A program made the translations under genes and the position numbers. Shown here one piece after another: positions 10,675 through 23,100 of a stretch of DNA of 64,000 nucleotides (position 1 is the stretch's first letter; every line of letters starts with the position of its first letter). The DNA comes from Prionace glauca (Eukaryota; Chordata; Chondrichthyes; Carcharhiniformes; Carcharhinidae): positions 107,968,515 through 108,032,514 of the forward strand of contig CM075729.1 in the NCBI GenBank assembly GCA_037974335.1, given 5' to 3'. The notes under the pieces are model-generated. The model saw only the letters and a program-made list of their open reading frames with translations, searched no databases and was not told the origin of the DNA.

Positions 10675-10880
10675 CCAAGTCTGGGAAAGTCTTGTTTTTT
10701 GGCATTTTCCACTTCATGTTCAAATTTCTTTACAGGCCCTCTCCTTCCTGGGAATTCATGCAGCTTCATAATCCTTCCTGCATCTTTAAATTTCTTCATA
10801 ACCTTGTGTATGCTTATTTCTTTCATCTCCTTCTGTCTCTCAAGTCTCAGATCTCCTCACTGCACTCATTTATTTTGTTT
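10675..10880 (-). repeat. 206-bp recent direct repeat, copy 1
   Basis: Matches 11300-11505 at an exact offset of 625 bases with only about three differences seen. On the minus strand it is open across most of its length (MKEISIHKVMKKFKDAGRIM, then FEHEVENAKKQDFPRLG). Both boundaries are sharp: CCAAGT at one edge, ATTTTGTTT at the other. Confidence 0.85.
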
Positions 10881-11187
10881 CAGCTCCCAGATTTTTTCCC
10901 TTCCATCACTTGCTGCTGTATTTTACATCTTGCAAGTCCCTAGTCTCTTTAATTTCTTCCCTATACCTCTCCACCTTTAAAAACATCCTTAAAATCTACC
11001 TCAGATCTTGTAATATCTTCCAAAAGTATGTGGTGTCAAATTTGCCTTTCAGTGCTTCTGTGAATTCCATTGAGATGTTTGACAATGTATTTAAAAGTGT
11101 GATATAACATACTGGTGTCCCAGAAGCATAGGTAATGGAATTTATCCCTTCCAACAAAAGGTATATGACGATTCTCTTCCCCCCTGC

Positions 11188-11451
11188 TTAAGTGAACAAC
11201 CTGAATCCTTTCCCACAATCCTCACATTTCCTTGGTTTCTCTGTGGTGCAGGTGCACTTGTGTCTAATCAGTTGAAGTTTTGTCCACACAGAAAACACAC
11301 CAAGTCTGGGAAAGTCTTGTTTTTTGGCATTTTCCACTTCATGTTCAAATTTCTTTACAGGCTCTCTCCTTCCTGGGAATTCATGCAGCTTCATAATCCT
11401 TCCTGCATCTTTAAATATCTTCATAACCTTGTGTATGCTTATTTCTTTCAT
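11188..11451 (-). pseudogene. C2H2 zinc-finger-like relic fused to repeat-derived ORF
   Basis: An 87-codon minus frame. Its first ~51 residues come from the 206-bp repeat; the last ~36 include LIRHKCTCTTEKPRKCEDCGK, which resembles a finger end, a TGEKP-type linker and the start of the next C2H2 finger (C-x2-C, GKGF). No second His pair follows, and the frame ends soon after. It is most likely a remnant of a KRAB-type or other poly-zinc-finger gene, or an exon pair from one. Host function is not supported. Confidence 0.45.
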
Positions 11452-11505
11452 CTCCTTCTGCCTCTCAAGTCTCAGATCTCCTCACTGCACTCATTTATTT
11501 TGTTT
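11300..11505 (-). repeat. 206-bp recent direct repeat, copy 2
   Basis: Partner of 10675-10880. In this copy, not the first, the zinc-finger-like codons follow directly in frame on the minus strand, so this is probably the source copy. Confidence 0.85.
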
Positions 11506-11725
11506 GCAATTTCTGCCCACTGTGATAGTGTAGTGTCATTTCAGACCATGAAACTGATTTAAAACTCATCCTTGTCAGTGCACTGGAACACTCACTCTAA
11601 TTTGTGGCACAGCATCTTTGCAGTCAATAACTGCATCAAATCTTTTTTCCCCACATGCAAAATAGACCAAATTTCTCCTTTCAAATTCAACACCTGGATT
11701 TACTGAGGTCCTGATCAATTGAGTG

Positions 11726-14700
11726 AACATAAGAACATAAGAAATAGGAGCAGGAGGAGGCCATCTAGCCCTTCGAGCCTGCCCTGCCATTCAATAAGAT
11801 CATGGCTGATCTGTCGTGGCTCAGTTCCACATTCCCGCCCTCTCCCCATAACCCTTAATCCCCTCGCTTATCAAAAACCCATCAACCCACGTCTTAAAAA
11901 TATTTAGCGAGGCAGCCTCCACCACTTCAACAGGCAGAGAATTCCAGAGATTCACCACCCTTTGAGTGAAGAAGTTCCTCCTCAACTCTGTTCTAAACCG
12001 CCCCCCCCCTTTATTCTTGAGGCTGTGCCCCCTAGTCCTACTGTCCTTTCTGAGCGGGAAGAGTCTCTCCACCTCTATCCTATCCATCCCATTCATCATC
12101 TTATATGTCTCAATGAGATCTCCCCTCATTCTTCTAAGTTCTAACGAGTACAAGCCTAGTTTATTCAGCCTCTCCTCATAGCTCAACCCCCTCAACTCCG
12201 GTATCAGCCTAGTAAACCTCCTCTGCACTCCCTCCAAGGCCAAAATATCCTTGCATAAGTGCGGCAACCAAAACTGCACACAGTACTCCAGCTGCGGCCT
12301 CACCAATGCCCTACACAGCTGCAGCAAGACCTCCCGACTTTTATATTCAATCCCCCTCGCTATGAAGGCCAGCATCCCATTCGCCTTCCTGATCACCTGC
12401 TGCACCTGCAGGCTGGGTTCATGCACAAGGACCCCGAAGTCTTTCTGCACCGTCGCCTGCTGCAGTTTTTCACCACATAAGTAATAGTCCTTCCTACCAT
12501 TATTCCTACCAAAGTGGACCACCTCGCACTTGCCAACATTAAATTCCATTTGCCAGTTCCTGGCCCATTCGCCCAGCCTATCTAGATCCTTCTGCAGACT
12601 CTCCACACCCTCCGCGCAATTTGACGTTCCACCAATTTTGGTGTCTTCAGCAAATTTCAACACCATACACTCGGTTCCCTCCTCCAGATCATCGATATAA
12701 ATGGTAAATAGCTGAGGCCCCAGCACCGACCCCTGGGGCACTCCACTAGTCACCAACCGCCAATCCGAATAGCACCCGTTGACCCCCACTGTCTGCCTCC
12801 TATTTGACAACCAATCCTCTATCCACGCTAACACCCTACCCCCAACTCCATGCCCCCTTACCTTCTGCAATAACCTCTTGTGAGGTACCTTGTCAAACGC
12901 GTTTTGAAAATCAAGAAAGACCACATCCACCGGCTCTCCTCTATCCACCGCCCTAGACACATCCTCGTAGAACTCCAATAAATTTGTCAGACACGCCTTC
13001 CTCTTAACGAAACCGTGCTGCGTCTGCCCTATCAAGCAATTCCCCTCAAGATGCCTCGCTATTTCCTCCTTGATGACGGATTCTAACATTTTACCTACAA
13101 CAGACATTAAACTAACTGGCCTATAATTCCCTGCCTTTTGCCTGGCACCCTTCTTAAACAACGGCGTAACATTAGCCGTTTTCCAATCTTCCGGCACTTC
13201 CCCGGAATCCAACGATGTTTGGAAAATAACCACCAAGGCATCCAGTATCATCTCCGCCATTTCTTTCAGAACCCTCGGATGCATTCCATCCGGTCCTGGG
13301 GACTTGTCCACAATCAGTCCCTCCAGTCTGTCGAGCACCGCCTCTCTAGTAACAATAATGTCATTGAGACCCTCCAGTCCTACCACCTTTCCATCGTTAA
13401 CACACGGCAAATTATCCAGGTCCTCCTCTGTGAAGAACGAAACAAAAAAGTTATTCAAGACCTCAGCCATTTCCCCATCCCCTACCACTAAGTCCCCCCT
13501 CTCATCCTCTAAGGGTCCAACGTTCACCCTAGCCAGCCTCTTCCTTTTTATATATTTATAAAAACTCTTGCTATCCTTTTTTATATTAAGCGCTAGCCCA
13601 GCTTCATAGTTTCTCCTACCTTCTTTATCAATTTCTTAGTCAATCTTTGTTGACATTTAAACCTCTCCCAATTCTGTTCTCGCTCACTACTCTTAGCTAC
13701 GCTAAACGCCTCCGCTTTTAATTTAACACTTTCCTTCACCTCCTTCATTATCCACGGCTTATTACCTCTCCTCCTACGGTCCTTTTTAACCATCAGAATA
13801 AATTTCTGCTGAGCACCAAGAAAGATCTCCTTAAAGATCCTCCACTGCTCCTCAGCAGACCTACCTTCCAACGCGCTCCCCCAGTCCACATTCGCCAATT
13901 CTTCTCTCATCCTACTGTACTCCCCTCTGTTCAAACAAAGGACGCATGTCCAGGAACCCACTCTCTCCTCCTCCATCTGCACCAGAAATTCCACCATACA
14001 ATGATCACTCTCCCCAAGAGGATCCTTCACTGCAAGGTCCCTGATTCTACCCACGTCATTACATAACACCAGATCCAAAACAGCTCGCTTCCTCGTCGGC
14101 TCCAACACACACTGTTCAAGGAAACTATCCTGGCAGCATTCCAAGAACTCCTCCTCGAGCCCACTGCGTCCAACATGGGTTGTCCAGTCACTATGTAGAT
14201 TGAAATCCCCCATAATTATCGCCGTTCCATTCCTGCACGCCGCATTTATTTGCGCGTTAACAGCCCGCCCCACCTCCAGATCATTATTCGGGGGCCTATA
14301 GATGACACCCACCAGCGTCTTCCTCCCTTTGCTGTTCCTAATCTCCACCCACAACGATTCCACTTTCTGCTCCTTGGCTCCAATATTATCCCTTGCTACC
14401 ACCGTGATGCTATCCTTAATCAGCAGAGCTACGCCCCCCCCCCCCCTTTTTACTCGCGCCTATCCTTCCTAAACACTCGATACCCCTGGACATTCAGCTC
14501 CCAGTCCCTGTCACCTTGCAGCCACGTCTCTGTAATGGCCACCAGATCATATCCAATTGTGCTGATCTGCGCCACCAGCTCATCCACTTTATTCCGAATG
14601 CTTCGTGCATTCAGATAAAGTGTCTTCATCCCAGCCTTCACCTGGACCCTGTTTGACAGAACGCCACCAACCAAACTCACGCCCCCTACTCCCTTTATTA

Positions 14701-14848
14701 TTGGGACATCCTCGGCCTCTTCCCTTACCTGTACCCTCTCCTTAACTTTAGACCCCATAATGTTCCCTGCCCCCCCCCCCACACCTAATTAGTTTAAAGC
14801 CCTATCTACAGTCCTACTTACATGATTCGCCAGGATTCTGGTCCCAGT
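11726..14848 (-). mobile_element. CR1 family a, long copy with split ORF2
   Basis: The 3' end is at AACATAAGAACATAAGAAAT (11726). ORF2 is covered by three minus frames: 14450-14782 and 13593-14402 (endonuclease: NARSIRNKVDEL, VAITETWLQGD, MGDFNLHSDW, GESDHCMVEF) and 11821-13527 (reverse transcriptase). A C-homopolymer around 14435-14451 lies between the first two frames, and one more frame change lies near 13.56 kb. Similarity to the copy at 20036 stops at about 14848, just upstream of the ORF1/ORF2 junction, so it is 5'-truncated. Confidence 0.92.
11821..13527 (-). pseudogene. CR1 family a reverse transcriptase ORF, 568 codons
   Basis: One unbroken frame covers the linker, RT core and C-terminus: SPGPDGMHPRVLKEM, ANVTPLFKKGARQKAGNYRP, FLDFQNAFDKVPHKRLL, TSGVPQGSVLGPQLF and the thumb/C-terminal region ending GYGERAGMWN. 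The catalytic box reads FAED where family a and other CR1s have FADD, so the first of the two metal-binding aspartates is glutamate. With the endonuclease in other frames, the element is not expected to be active by itself. Confidence 0.85.
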
Positions 14849-15097
14849 TGGCATCATGTTTGTTTTGAGCTATTCCATTAACAGTTTGTCCCTTCTTAAA
14901 AATAAATTTGCAAATGCCATCCCTACAAGTGCAGAAGAGAAATTTAGAATAGACAATTCTAATTTCTCCTGAAATTCTTGCCCTTCTTGTCTCCCAAAGA
15001 GATAAATCCATGTTACACATCCTCTCTCCCTTCAAATTATTTTTGACGATGAGCAGAATTGACCAAATTTCCTTCCTTGTGCTGAAATTGAAACTCA

Positions 15098-16165
15098 TAA
15101 CCATAGAATACAGTCCAGAAGTGACCCTTCAGCCCATCGAGTCTGTAGTGACATTCAAAAGAAAACTGACTTCCTGCTTAACCCCATTTACTAGCATTTT
15201 GCCTATCACCTTGAATGTTATGTGCCAAGTGCTCATCCAGGTAGTTTTTAAAAATTGTGAGGCATCTCACCTTTACCACCAACCCTAGCAGCACATTCTA
15301 GTCTGTTCCCACCCTCCAGGTAAAAATAGTTTCTCTTCATAGCTCCCCTAAACCTCCTAGCCCTCACCTTGAACTTGTGCTCCCTCATGATTGACCCTTC
15401 AACTAAGGGGATCAGCTGTTCCCTATCATCTCTATCCATGCTGTTCATAATCTTGTACTCTTCAATCAGATTGCCCTTCGATCTTCTCTGCCCCCAAGAA
15501 AAGCAACCCAAGCCAACTGAACCTCTTTTCGTAATTTAAATGTTCCATCCCAAGCAGCTTCCTGGTAAATCTCCTCTGCACCCTCTCCAGTGCCATTATA
15601 CCCTTTCTATGATGTGCCGACCAGCACTACACACAGTACTCGAGATTTGGCCACACTGACGTTCTGTCCAGCTCCAACATGAGGCTTTTGTAATCAGCCT
15701 CGATTGATAAATGTAGTTGTCCTATATGCCTTTTTCACCTCCCTTCTGATGTACTCCTGCGTCTTCAAAGATCTATGGACAAACACACAAAGGTTCCTTA
15801 GTTCCACGTAACTTCCAAGTGCCATGTCATTCACTGAATATTACCTTCTTGAAGTACTCCTTCCAATGTGTATCACCTCACACTTTAAGGGGTTAAATTC
15901 CATCTGCCACTTATCTGCCCATTCGACCATCCCGTCTACAATATTCTTGTAGCCTAAGACACTCTGCTTCACTGTCAACTGTCCAACTGATCTTTGTTTC
16001 AACCACAGATTTACTAATCCTGTCTCCCTACATCGTCATCTATGTCGTTTATATAAATGACAATTAATAGGAGACCCAACACTGATCCTTGTGGTCCATC
16101 ACTGGACCACAAGGCATCCAATCATTAAAACAGCCCTTTGTCTCCGACAAATGAGCCAATTTTGA
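15098..16165 (-). mobile_element. CR1-clade LINE, old 3' half
   Basis: The 3' tail reads ACCATAGAATACAGTCCAGA (15098). Upstream on the minus strand are degraded RT C-terminal sequence (ALVPFEGSIMREHKFKVRARR-like, 15248-15511), the GLLCTVLVGTS-like block and RT core text to about 16165 (WIQNWLI-like near 16150). Many stops. Subfamily differs from family a. Confidence 0.75.
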
Positions 16166-17611
16166 ATCCACTTTATCGATTTAACCTGTATTACCCACTC
16201 ATTGTATCATCTTTCATAGGTTTCCTTTCAGTTGATTTTTCTGCCTCTCCTCATGGAGTTCAGTTCTTCCCTTACTACTTTCTGTTGAATATGTGGGGCA
16301 TTTTGCTTTAGAGCCTGCCCACCATTTAATAAGATCTTAGATGGTCCAATTGTGGCTAGAATTCCATATTTCTTATTCCCTGTTAGCGGGGTCTTCGAAA
16401 CTAAATATTGCCGAAATTTAAATCATTACAAAGACTCTCAAAAGCCAGTGTTCCAGTTTGAAGATCTGTTTTTTTATAGAAGAGGGTGGAAGTGCAGGTT
16501 AATGGAGCTGAGAACTCAGGACAGGTTAGTTAAGTTTCAAGACCACTCAGTGGAACGGGGAGCGTAGAACGTGGCAGGGATTGAACCTCAGGCAGAGCAA
16601 AAATGGTGACAAGCTGAAGAAGGGAGGTGGAATTTAGTGATGGGGTTCCCCTGGGATGCTCTGACCTTATTGAACCTCACACAACCAATACACAGACTAT
16701 GATAGACAATATATAGTTGAAGAACGAAAAGGAATTTATTTCCAATGCGTGCATCAGGAGAGAGACAATGTCAATCAGGATTGACTGACCCCTCTGACCT
16801 CATATTACCAGGTAAAATGATCTAATTCTGAACATTTCAATATCCTGCCAAGTCTCGTCAATCAGACTGGAGGGCCAAAACACAATATTCAACATCATTA
16901 CATAAGCTAATAACGTTCCACCTATCAACAGAAACAGGAGATTACTAGCTCATTATCCATGTAGGTTCTTCCCCTTCACGTAGGAAACCTAACCCACATC
17001 ATTAGCAGTATCCAAGGCCATTATCAACATTTGTTAATTTTAATTGGCGGAAGGAGTCACTCTTTCGCTGGAACCTGGGCAGCTTCTTTTATCAGCTTGA
17101 GAAATTGCTCCAGTCTCGCTACCCATGAATGAATTCATTCCCTTAAATAGCAGGCTATAACTTGCCTTTTGTATATCTAAAAACAGATAACAGAAGCTAC
17201 CTTTCTGTGCTCCATTGCTTTAAGGTAGTTTGGCCCGTCTACCATTGTGTTTCCCATCATGCCTCTGCTCTTCGGGTAAGCGTTCTCCAAGGCGGCCTTC
17301 ACGACACACAACAGCGCAGAGTTGCTGAGCAGAGACTGAAAGCCAAGTTCTGCACAGACGAGGATGGTCTCACCCAGGATCTTGGGTTCATGTCGCACTA
17401 TCTGTAACCCCCATGACTTGCCTGGGTTTGCAAAACCTCACTTACTGTACTGTCTGGAGATGAAACACATCTCTTTAACCTAATGCTCTCTCCACTCACA
17501 TTGTCTGCATCTTTAAGACTTGAATAGCAGGTTAGTTGTAAAAACTCGGATTCTTGTCAATATTCTGTAAACTGTGTGTGCTGTTATATGCTCTGCCTCA
17601 GACCAGAACAC
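16166..17611. other. Mostly unrecognised DNA with a CR1 tail scrap
   Basis: About 16305-16380 resembles a CR1 3' end (GCCTGCCCACCATTTAATAA GATC). The remainder, including the frames at 16352-16567 and 17162-17407, has no domain I recognise. Confidence 0.4.
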
Positions 17612-17748
17612 TCCACTCACCTGACGAAGGGGCAAACCCCAAAAGCTTGTGGGTTTACTATCAAATAAACCTGTTGGATCTTAACCTGGTGTTGTGAGAC
17701 TTCTTACTTTGTTTACCCAAGTCCAACGCCGGCATCTCCACATCATCT
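17612..17748. mobile_element. Foldback/MITE-like element, copy 4 (half)
   Basis: Only the right arm is present: CACCTGACGAAGGGGCAAAC, AACCTGTTGG, AACCTGGTGTTGTGAGACTT and the full outer end CCAACGCCGGCATCTCCACA. This copy best shows the outer terminus of the family. Confidence 0.7.
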
Positions 17749-18560
17749 TTGTGTCACCAGCAAATTGTGCAACTGTACATTTGGTCCTCTAATTAAGCTC
17801 ATTGATCTCAATTATAAATGGTTAATGGTAAAGCTTTGATTCCTGTGCCACCCCTGGTTGCATCATTTCATCCCAAAAATGACCTATTTATCCTTCTTGT
17901 CGGTTTCTTGTTGGCAAACAAAACTTCTATTGATGGTAATATGTTACCCTATCCCATGAATTTGCAAACTTAACTTTTTTTGTGGCACAAAAACAGAAGA
18001 TGCTGGAAAATCTCACCCTGTGTGACAGCATGTATGGTGACAGAATAATTCCAACATTTCAAATCAGAATGATCGTTTTGAAAATCCAACTAAATGTAAT
18101 CTACTGAATCCCCTCTGGCTTCTCTATCTGTTCAATCTTCAAACAATTCAATGAAGTCGGTCAAGTAAGAATTACCCTGTGGAAACTCATGTTGACTATT
18201 CATTACTCTTGAACAAATTCTCCAACCTTGCCGCATCTTGGATTATCAGGTCCTGCTGATGTGAGTGGAAATTTGGTTGAGCACCAAATTCTGTGTTCTT
18301 GCTGCGAGCTGTAGCAGAGCATGTGAGACCAGAGAATTCCAGCCATCGTTTACGGTTTCAGATTTTTTTCTATTTTTTCCCTTAGTAGATATTTAATTAT
18401 TTTTCCTTGCAATAATTTGACTTTCCTACAGTTTCCTGGAGAGGTTTTATCCCCCATCCTAAAAATAGGCATAATTTTAGCTATATGCCAGTCTCCTGGC
18501 ACTACACTTTTCTCAGATGAATTGCTAAATGTATATATTTCTCTTTTCTGGTGTTTTATA
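17749..18560 (-). mobile_element. CR1-clade LINE fragment, old, interrupted
   Basis: Minus-strand RT text begins next to the foldback end (TTTGTGTCACCAGCAAATTG, the FADD-box neighbourhood) and runs to the VPGDWHIAKIMPIFRMG-like block near 18420-18510. A GATGCTGGAA-type repeat (about 17986-18062) and another ~100-base segment (about 18247-18350) interrupt it. No intact frame. Confidence 0.65.
17986..18062 (+). repeat. Short dispersed repeat with 'GATGCTGGAA' core
   Basis: Contains AGATGCTGGAAAATCTCACC and CAACATTTCAAATCAGAATG, inserted in the LINE fragment around it. Confidence 0.45.
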
Positions 18561-18572
18561 ACATGTGAATTT

Positions 18573-18658
18573 AATTTATACAGACTAGGGATAGCACCAT
18601 TAATTTATACAGTAATTTATACACCACTGTAATTTATACAGACTAGGGATAGCACCAC
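18573..18658 (+). repeat. Local direct duplication of ~28 bp
   Basis: AATTTATACAGACTAGGGAT AGCACCA occurs at about 18573 and again at about 18631, with AATTTATACA also repeated between. Looks like replication slippage. Confidence 0.75.
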
Positions 18659-18699
18659 TATGATAAGGCGGTCATCCTATCCACTACTTCCTAGTTTCT

Positions 18700-19361
18700 T
18701 TTCTAGTTTCCACAGAATCAGAGCCACAACAAAGGTACCTCCAAGAATACTCTGCAACTGACCCAGGGAGCATGCTCCCTTACAGTCTAGGAATGAATTC
18801 ATTTGATAGCGTGGTTTCTGTATGAAAGGAATTGTGGATACTACATCTCAGTTTGTTAGTGGCCATTGGTTAGTGTTCTGTATTGGTTGTTGGAAGATTA
18901 ACAACTGAAATGTTAACTACGTTTCTCTCTCCACTGCCTGACTTGTTGGGTATTTTCAGTGGCAACAAGTACTTTGCAAGGTTCTTTGCTACTGCTTTTG
19001 AGGAGGGTTTACACAAACTGGCAAAGGTGTGGGAGCTGGCAGGCAATGCTAGAGAGCTATACCGAAGTGCACAGAATACTCAGAACTATGGTGCCAAGTG
19101 TGGTAGATAAGATTGTTGAGTTGCAGGCACATAGCTACATAATCTTGGGTGATAATGGAAACCTGACTCAAACAAGGATCGGAATGGCTATTAAATATTC
19201 CTGGATGCAATGTGCTCAGGAAAGTGAGAAGGGAAGCAATGTTGACTAATAAGAACATTGCAGTGCTGGAGAATGATTATGTCCCAGAGGTGTCAGGGCA
19301 GTATCTATTTGACCAGAGGAATAGAATAAAAACAATGTAGTGATATTACTTGATGTAGTCC
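18700..19361. other. Unrecognised DNA, possible decayed LINE
   Basis: The plus frame at 18959-19249 contains VELQAHSYIILGDNGNLTQT and GMAIKYSWMQCAQ, which could be old CR1 ORF1/ORF2 text, since endonuclease-like sequence of the same strand resumes after the SINE at 19786. Not strong enough to name. Confidence 0.35.
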
Positions 19362-19783
19362 AGCAAGGGGCATGCGGGCGGCAGGTTGTGGTGGGCTGCT
19401 CTTGGATATTGCTTCGGGAGTTGCCTACTGCTTCATGTCGTTGATGTGCGTAAACTGGACCATCTCGAGGGCATCATGACAGCTCAGAGGCTATCTCTGT
19501 TGCTGTGCGGACACATGGATTTGGGCCTGTGTCCGTGGGAGTTTGCGCGTTCTCCCCGTGGTTGCGTGGGTTTCCTCCGGGTGCTCCGGTTTCCTCCCAC
19601 ATCCCAAAAATGTGCTTTTAGGCTGATTGATTGGGTAACAAATTGTCCCTATATTGGACCTCCCTGATCCTCACACATTAGGCATAGACTAAAATCATGA
19701 ATAGGTCACTGACCATGGGACGGCGGCGCGGGCTCGTTGGGCCGAAGGGCCTGTTTCCCGTGCTGTGTTGTTCTTTGTTCTTT
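19362..19783 (+). mobile_element. SINE-like composite element X, copy 1
   Basis: Has the vertebrate SINE core words (GAGTTTGCGCGTTCTCCCCG, TGGGTTTCCTCCGGGTGCTC) and a CR1-type tail GGGCCGAAGGGCCTGTTTCC ending in the repeat TTGTTCTTTGTTCTTTG. The 5' part (GCATGCGGGCGGCAGGTTG ... CTTCATGTCG) matches the copies at 48650-49130 and 54893-55375. About 420 bp. Confidence 0.8.
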
Positions 19784-19785
19784 GT

Positions 19786-19985
19786 AGTCTGTAGGCCACC
19801 ACCTAGTGGGAAAGATTTAGAGGAACACGTTTGAGGAAATTACAAAAGTGCAAGGACTATACATTTGTTGTAATGTGGGATTTTATTGTTTTGAATATAG
19901 TGTAAGGATTTGGACTCTTTGCAAAACCTAAGATTAAGAAAATTATTGTTGAGGAGTAGCCAAATTAGCAAAAAGCCTGATTTTA
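19786..19985 (+). mobile_element. CR1-clade endonuclease fragment
   Basis: Plus-strand text CRPPPSGKDLEEHV and KVQGLYICCNVGF aligns with the CR1 endonuclease blocks YRPPNND and GDFN. It is short and broken, and lies directly after SINE X, which may have inserted into it. Confidence 0.5.
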
Positions 19986-20122
19986 AATATAAACTAATAA
20001 GGTTTAGTTGGACCATAAAGATTAATTCTTGGCATTTCATAAGAAATAGGAGCAGGAGTAGGCCATCTGGCCCTTCGAGCCTGCCCCGCCATTCAAGAAG
20101 ATCATGGCTGATCTGTCGTGAC

Positions 20123-23100
20123 TCAGCTCCACCTTCCTGCCCTCTCCCCATAACCCTTAATCCCTTCTCTTATCAAAAACCCATCAACCCGCTTCTTAAA
20201 AATATTTAGTGAGGCAGCCTCCACCACTTCAACGGGCAGAGAATTCCAGAGATTCACCACCCTTTGAGTGAAGAAGTTCCTCCTCAACTCTGTTCTAAAC
20301 CGCCCCCCCTTTATCTTGAGGCTGTGCCCCCTAGTCCTACTGTCTTTTTTGAGCGGGAAGAGTCTCTCCACCTCTATCCTATCCATCCCATTCATCATCT
20401 TATACGTCTCAATGAGATCTCCCCTCATTCTTCTAAACGAGTACAAGCCTAGTTTATTCAGCCTCTCCTCATAGCTCAATCCCCTCAACTCCGGTATCAG
20501 CCGAGTAAACCTCCTCTGCACTCCCTCCAGGGCCAAAATATCCTTGCGCAGGTGCGGCGCCCAAAACTGCACACAGTACTCCAGCTGCGGCCTCACCAAT
20601 GCCCTATACAGCTGTAGCAAGACCTCCCTACTTTTATATTCAATCCCCCTCGCTATGAAGGCCAGCATCCCATTCGCCTTCCTGACCACCTGCTGCACCT
20701 GCAAGCTGGGTTTTTGCGACTCATGCACAAGGACCCCGAGGTCCCTCTGCACCGTCGCCTGCTGCAGTTTTTCGCCCCGTAAGTAATAGTCCTTCCTACC
20801 ATTCCTCCTACCAAAGTGGACCACCTCACACTTGCCAACATTAAATTCCATTTGCCATTTCCTGGCCCATTCGCCCAGCCTATCTAGATCCTTCTGCAGA
20901 CTCTCCACACCCTCCGCACAATTTGCCTTTCCCCCAATCTTGGTGTCATCAGCAAATTTCGACACCCTGCACTCGGTTCCCTCCTCCAAATCATCTATAT
21001 AAATGGTAAATAGCTGAGGCCCCAGCACCGATCCCTGGGGCACCCCACTAGTCACCAACCGCCAATCCGAATAGCATCCATTGACCCCCACTCTCTGCCT
21101 CCTATTTGACAACCAATCCTCTATCCACGCTAACACCCTACCCCCAACTCCATGTCTCCTGACCTTCTGCAATAACCTCTTGTGAGGTACCTTGTCAAAC
21201 GCCTTCTGAAAATCCAGAAAGACCACATCCACCGGCTCTCCTCTATCCACTGCCCTAGACACATCCTCATAGAACTCCAGTAAATTTGTCAGACACGACT
21301 TCCCTTTAATGAAACCGTGTTGCGTCCGCCCTATCAAGCAATTCCCCTCAAGATGCCTCGCTATTTCCTCCTTAATGACGGTTTCTAACATTTTACCTAC
21401 CACAGACGTTAAACTAACCGGCCTATAATTCCCCGCCTTTTGCCTGGTACCCTTCTTAAACAACGGCGTAACATTAGCCGTTTTCCAATCTTCTGGCACT
21501 TCCCCGGAATCCAGCGACGTCTGGAAAATAACCACCAAGGCATCCACTATCACCTCCGCCATTTCTTTCAGAACCCTCGGATGCATTCCATCCGGTCCTG
21601 GGGACTTGTCCACAATCAGCCCCTCCAGTCTGTCGAGCACCACCTCTCTAGTAACAGTAATGTCATTGAGACCCTCCATTCCTACCACCTTTCCATCGCT
21701 AACATCCGGCAAATTATTCACGTCCTCCTCCGTGAAGACAGAAACAAAAAAGTTATTCAAGACCTTAGCCATATCCCCATCCCCTAACTCTAGCTCCCCT
21801 TTCTCATCCTCTAAAGGACCTTTAGAGGTCTTTAGATCCTCTAAAGACCTAGCCAGCCTCTTCCTTTTTATATATTTATAAAAACTCTTGCTATCCTTTT
21901 TTATATTAAGTGCTAGCCCAGCCTCATAGCTTCTCCTACCCTCCTTTATCAATTTCTTTGTCAATCTTTGTTGACATTTAAACCTTTCCCAATCCTCTTC
22001 TCGCCCACTGCTCTTAGCTACTCTAAACTCCTCCGCTTTTAATTTAACACTTTCCTTCACCTCCTTCGTTATCCACGGCTTATTACCTCTCCTCCTACTG
22101 TCCTTTTTAACCATCGGAATAAATTTCTGCTGAGCACCAAGAAAGATCTCCTTAAAGATCCTCCACTGCTCCTCAGCAGACCTACCTTCCAACGCGCTCC
22201 CCCAGTCCACATTCGCCAATTCTTCTCTCATCCTACCATACTCCCCTCTATTCAAACAAAGGACGCGTGTCTGGGAACCCACTTTCTCCTCCTCCATCTG
22301 CACCAGAAACTCCACCATACAATGATCACTCTCTCCAAGAGGATCCTTCACCGCAAGATCCCTAATTCTACCCACCTCATTACATAGCACCAGATCCAAG
22401 ATAGCTCGCTTCCTCGTCGGCTCCAACACACACTGTTCAAGGAAATTATCCCGGCAGCATTCCAAGAACTCCTCCTCGAGCCCACCTCGTCCAACATGGG
22501 TCGACCAATCAATATGCAGATTGAAATCTCCCATAACTACTGCCGTCCCATTCCTGCACGCTGCACTTATTTGCGCGTTAACAGCCCGCCCCACCTCCAG
22601 ATCATTATTCGGGGGCCTATAGACGACACCCACTAGCGTCTTTCTCTCTTTTCTGTTCCTAATCTCCACCCACAACGATTCCACTTTCTGCTCCTTGGCT
22701 CCGATATCATCCCTTGCTACCACCTTGATATTATCCTTAATCAGCAGAGCTACGCCACCCCCTCTTTCCTCCTGCCTATCCTTCCTAAACACTTGATAAC
22801 CCTGTACATTCATCTCCCAGTCCCTGTCACCTTGCAGCCACGTCTCTGTAATGGCCACCAGATCATATCCATTTGTGTCGATCTGCGCCATCAGCTCATC
22901 CACTTTATTCCGAATGCTTCGTGCATTCAGATAAAGCGCTTTCATCCCAGCCTTCACCTGGACCCTACTTGCCGTAACGCCACCAATTGGGACATCCTTG
23001 GCTTCTTCCCTTACCTGTACCCTATCCTTAACTTTAGACCTCATAGCGTCACCTACCCTCCCCCCCCCCCTAATTAGTTTAAAGCCCTGTCTACAGTCCT

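Noticed and set aside
11188-11451. Functional zinc-finger gene
   Set aside because: Only one partial finger can be read, with no second His pair and no neighbouring fingers in frame.
13138-13491. Plus-strand frames of 80-120 codons over the CR1 copies (also at 21440, 22793, 8093 and others)
   Set aside because: They are antisense shadows of LINE coding frames, repeated wherever the same CR1 segment occurs.
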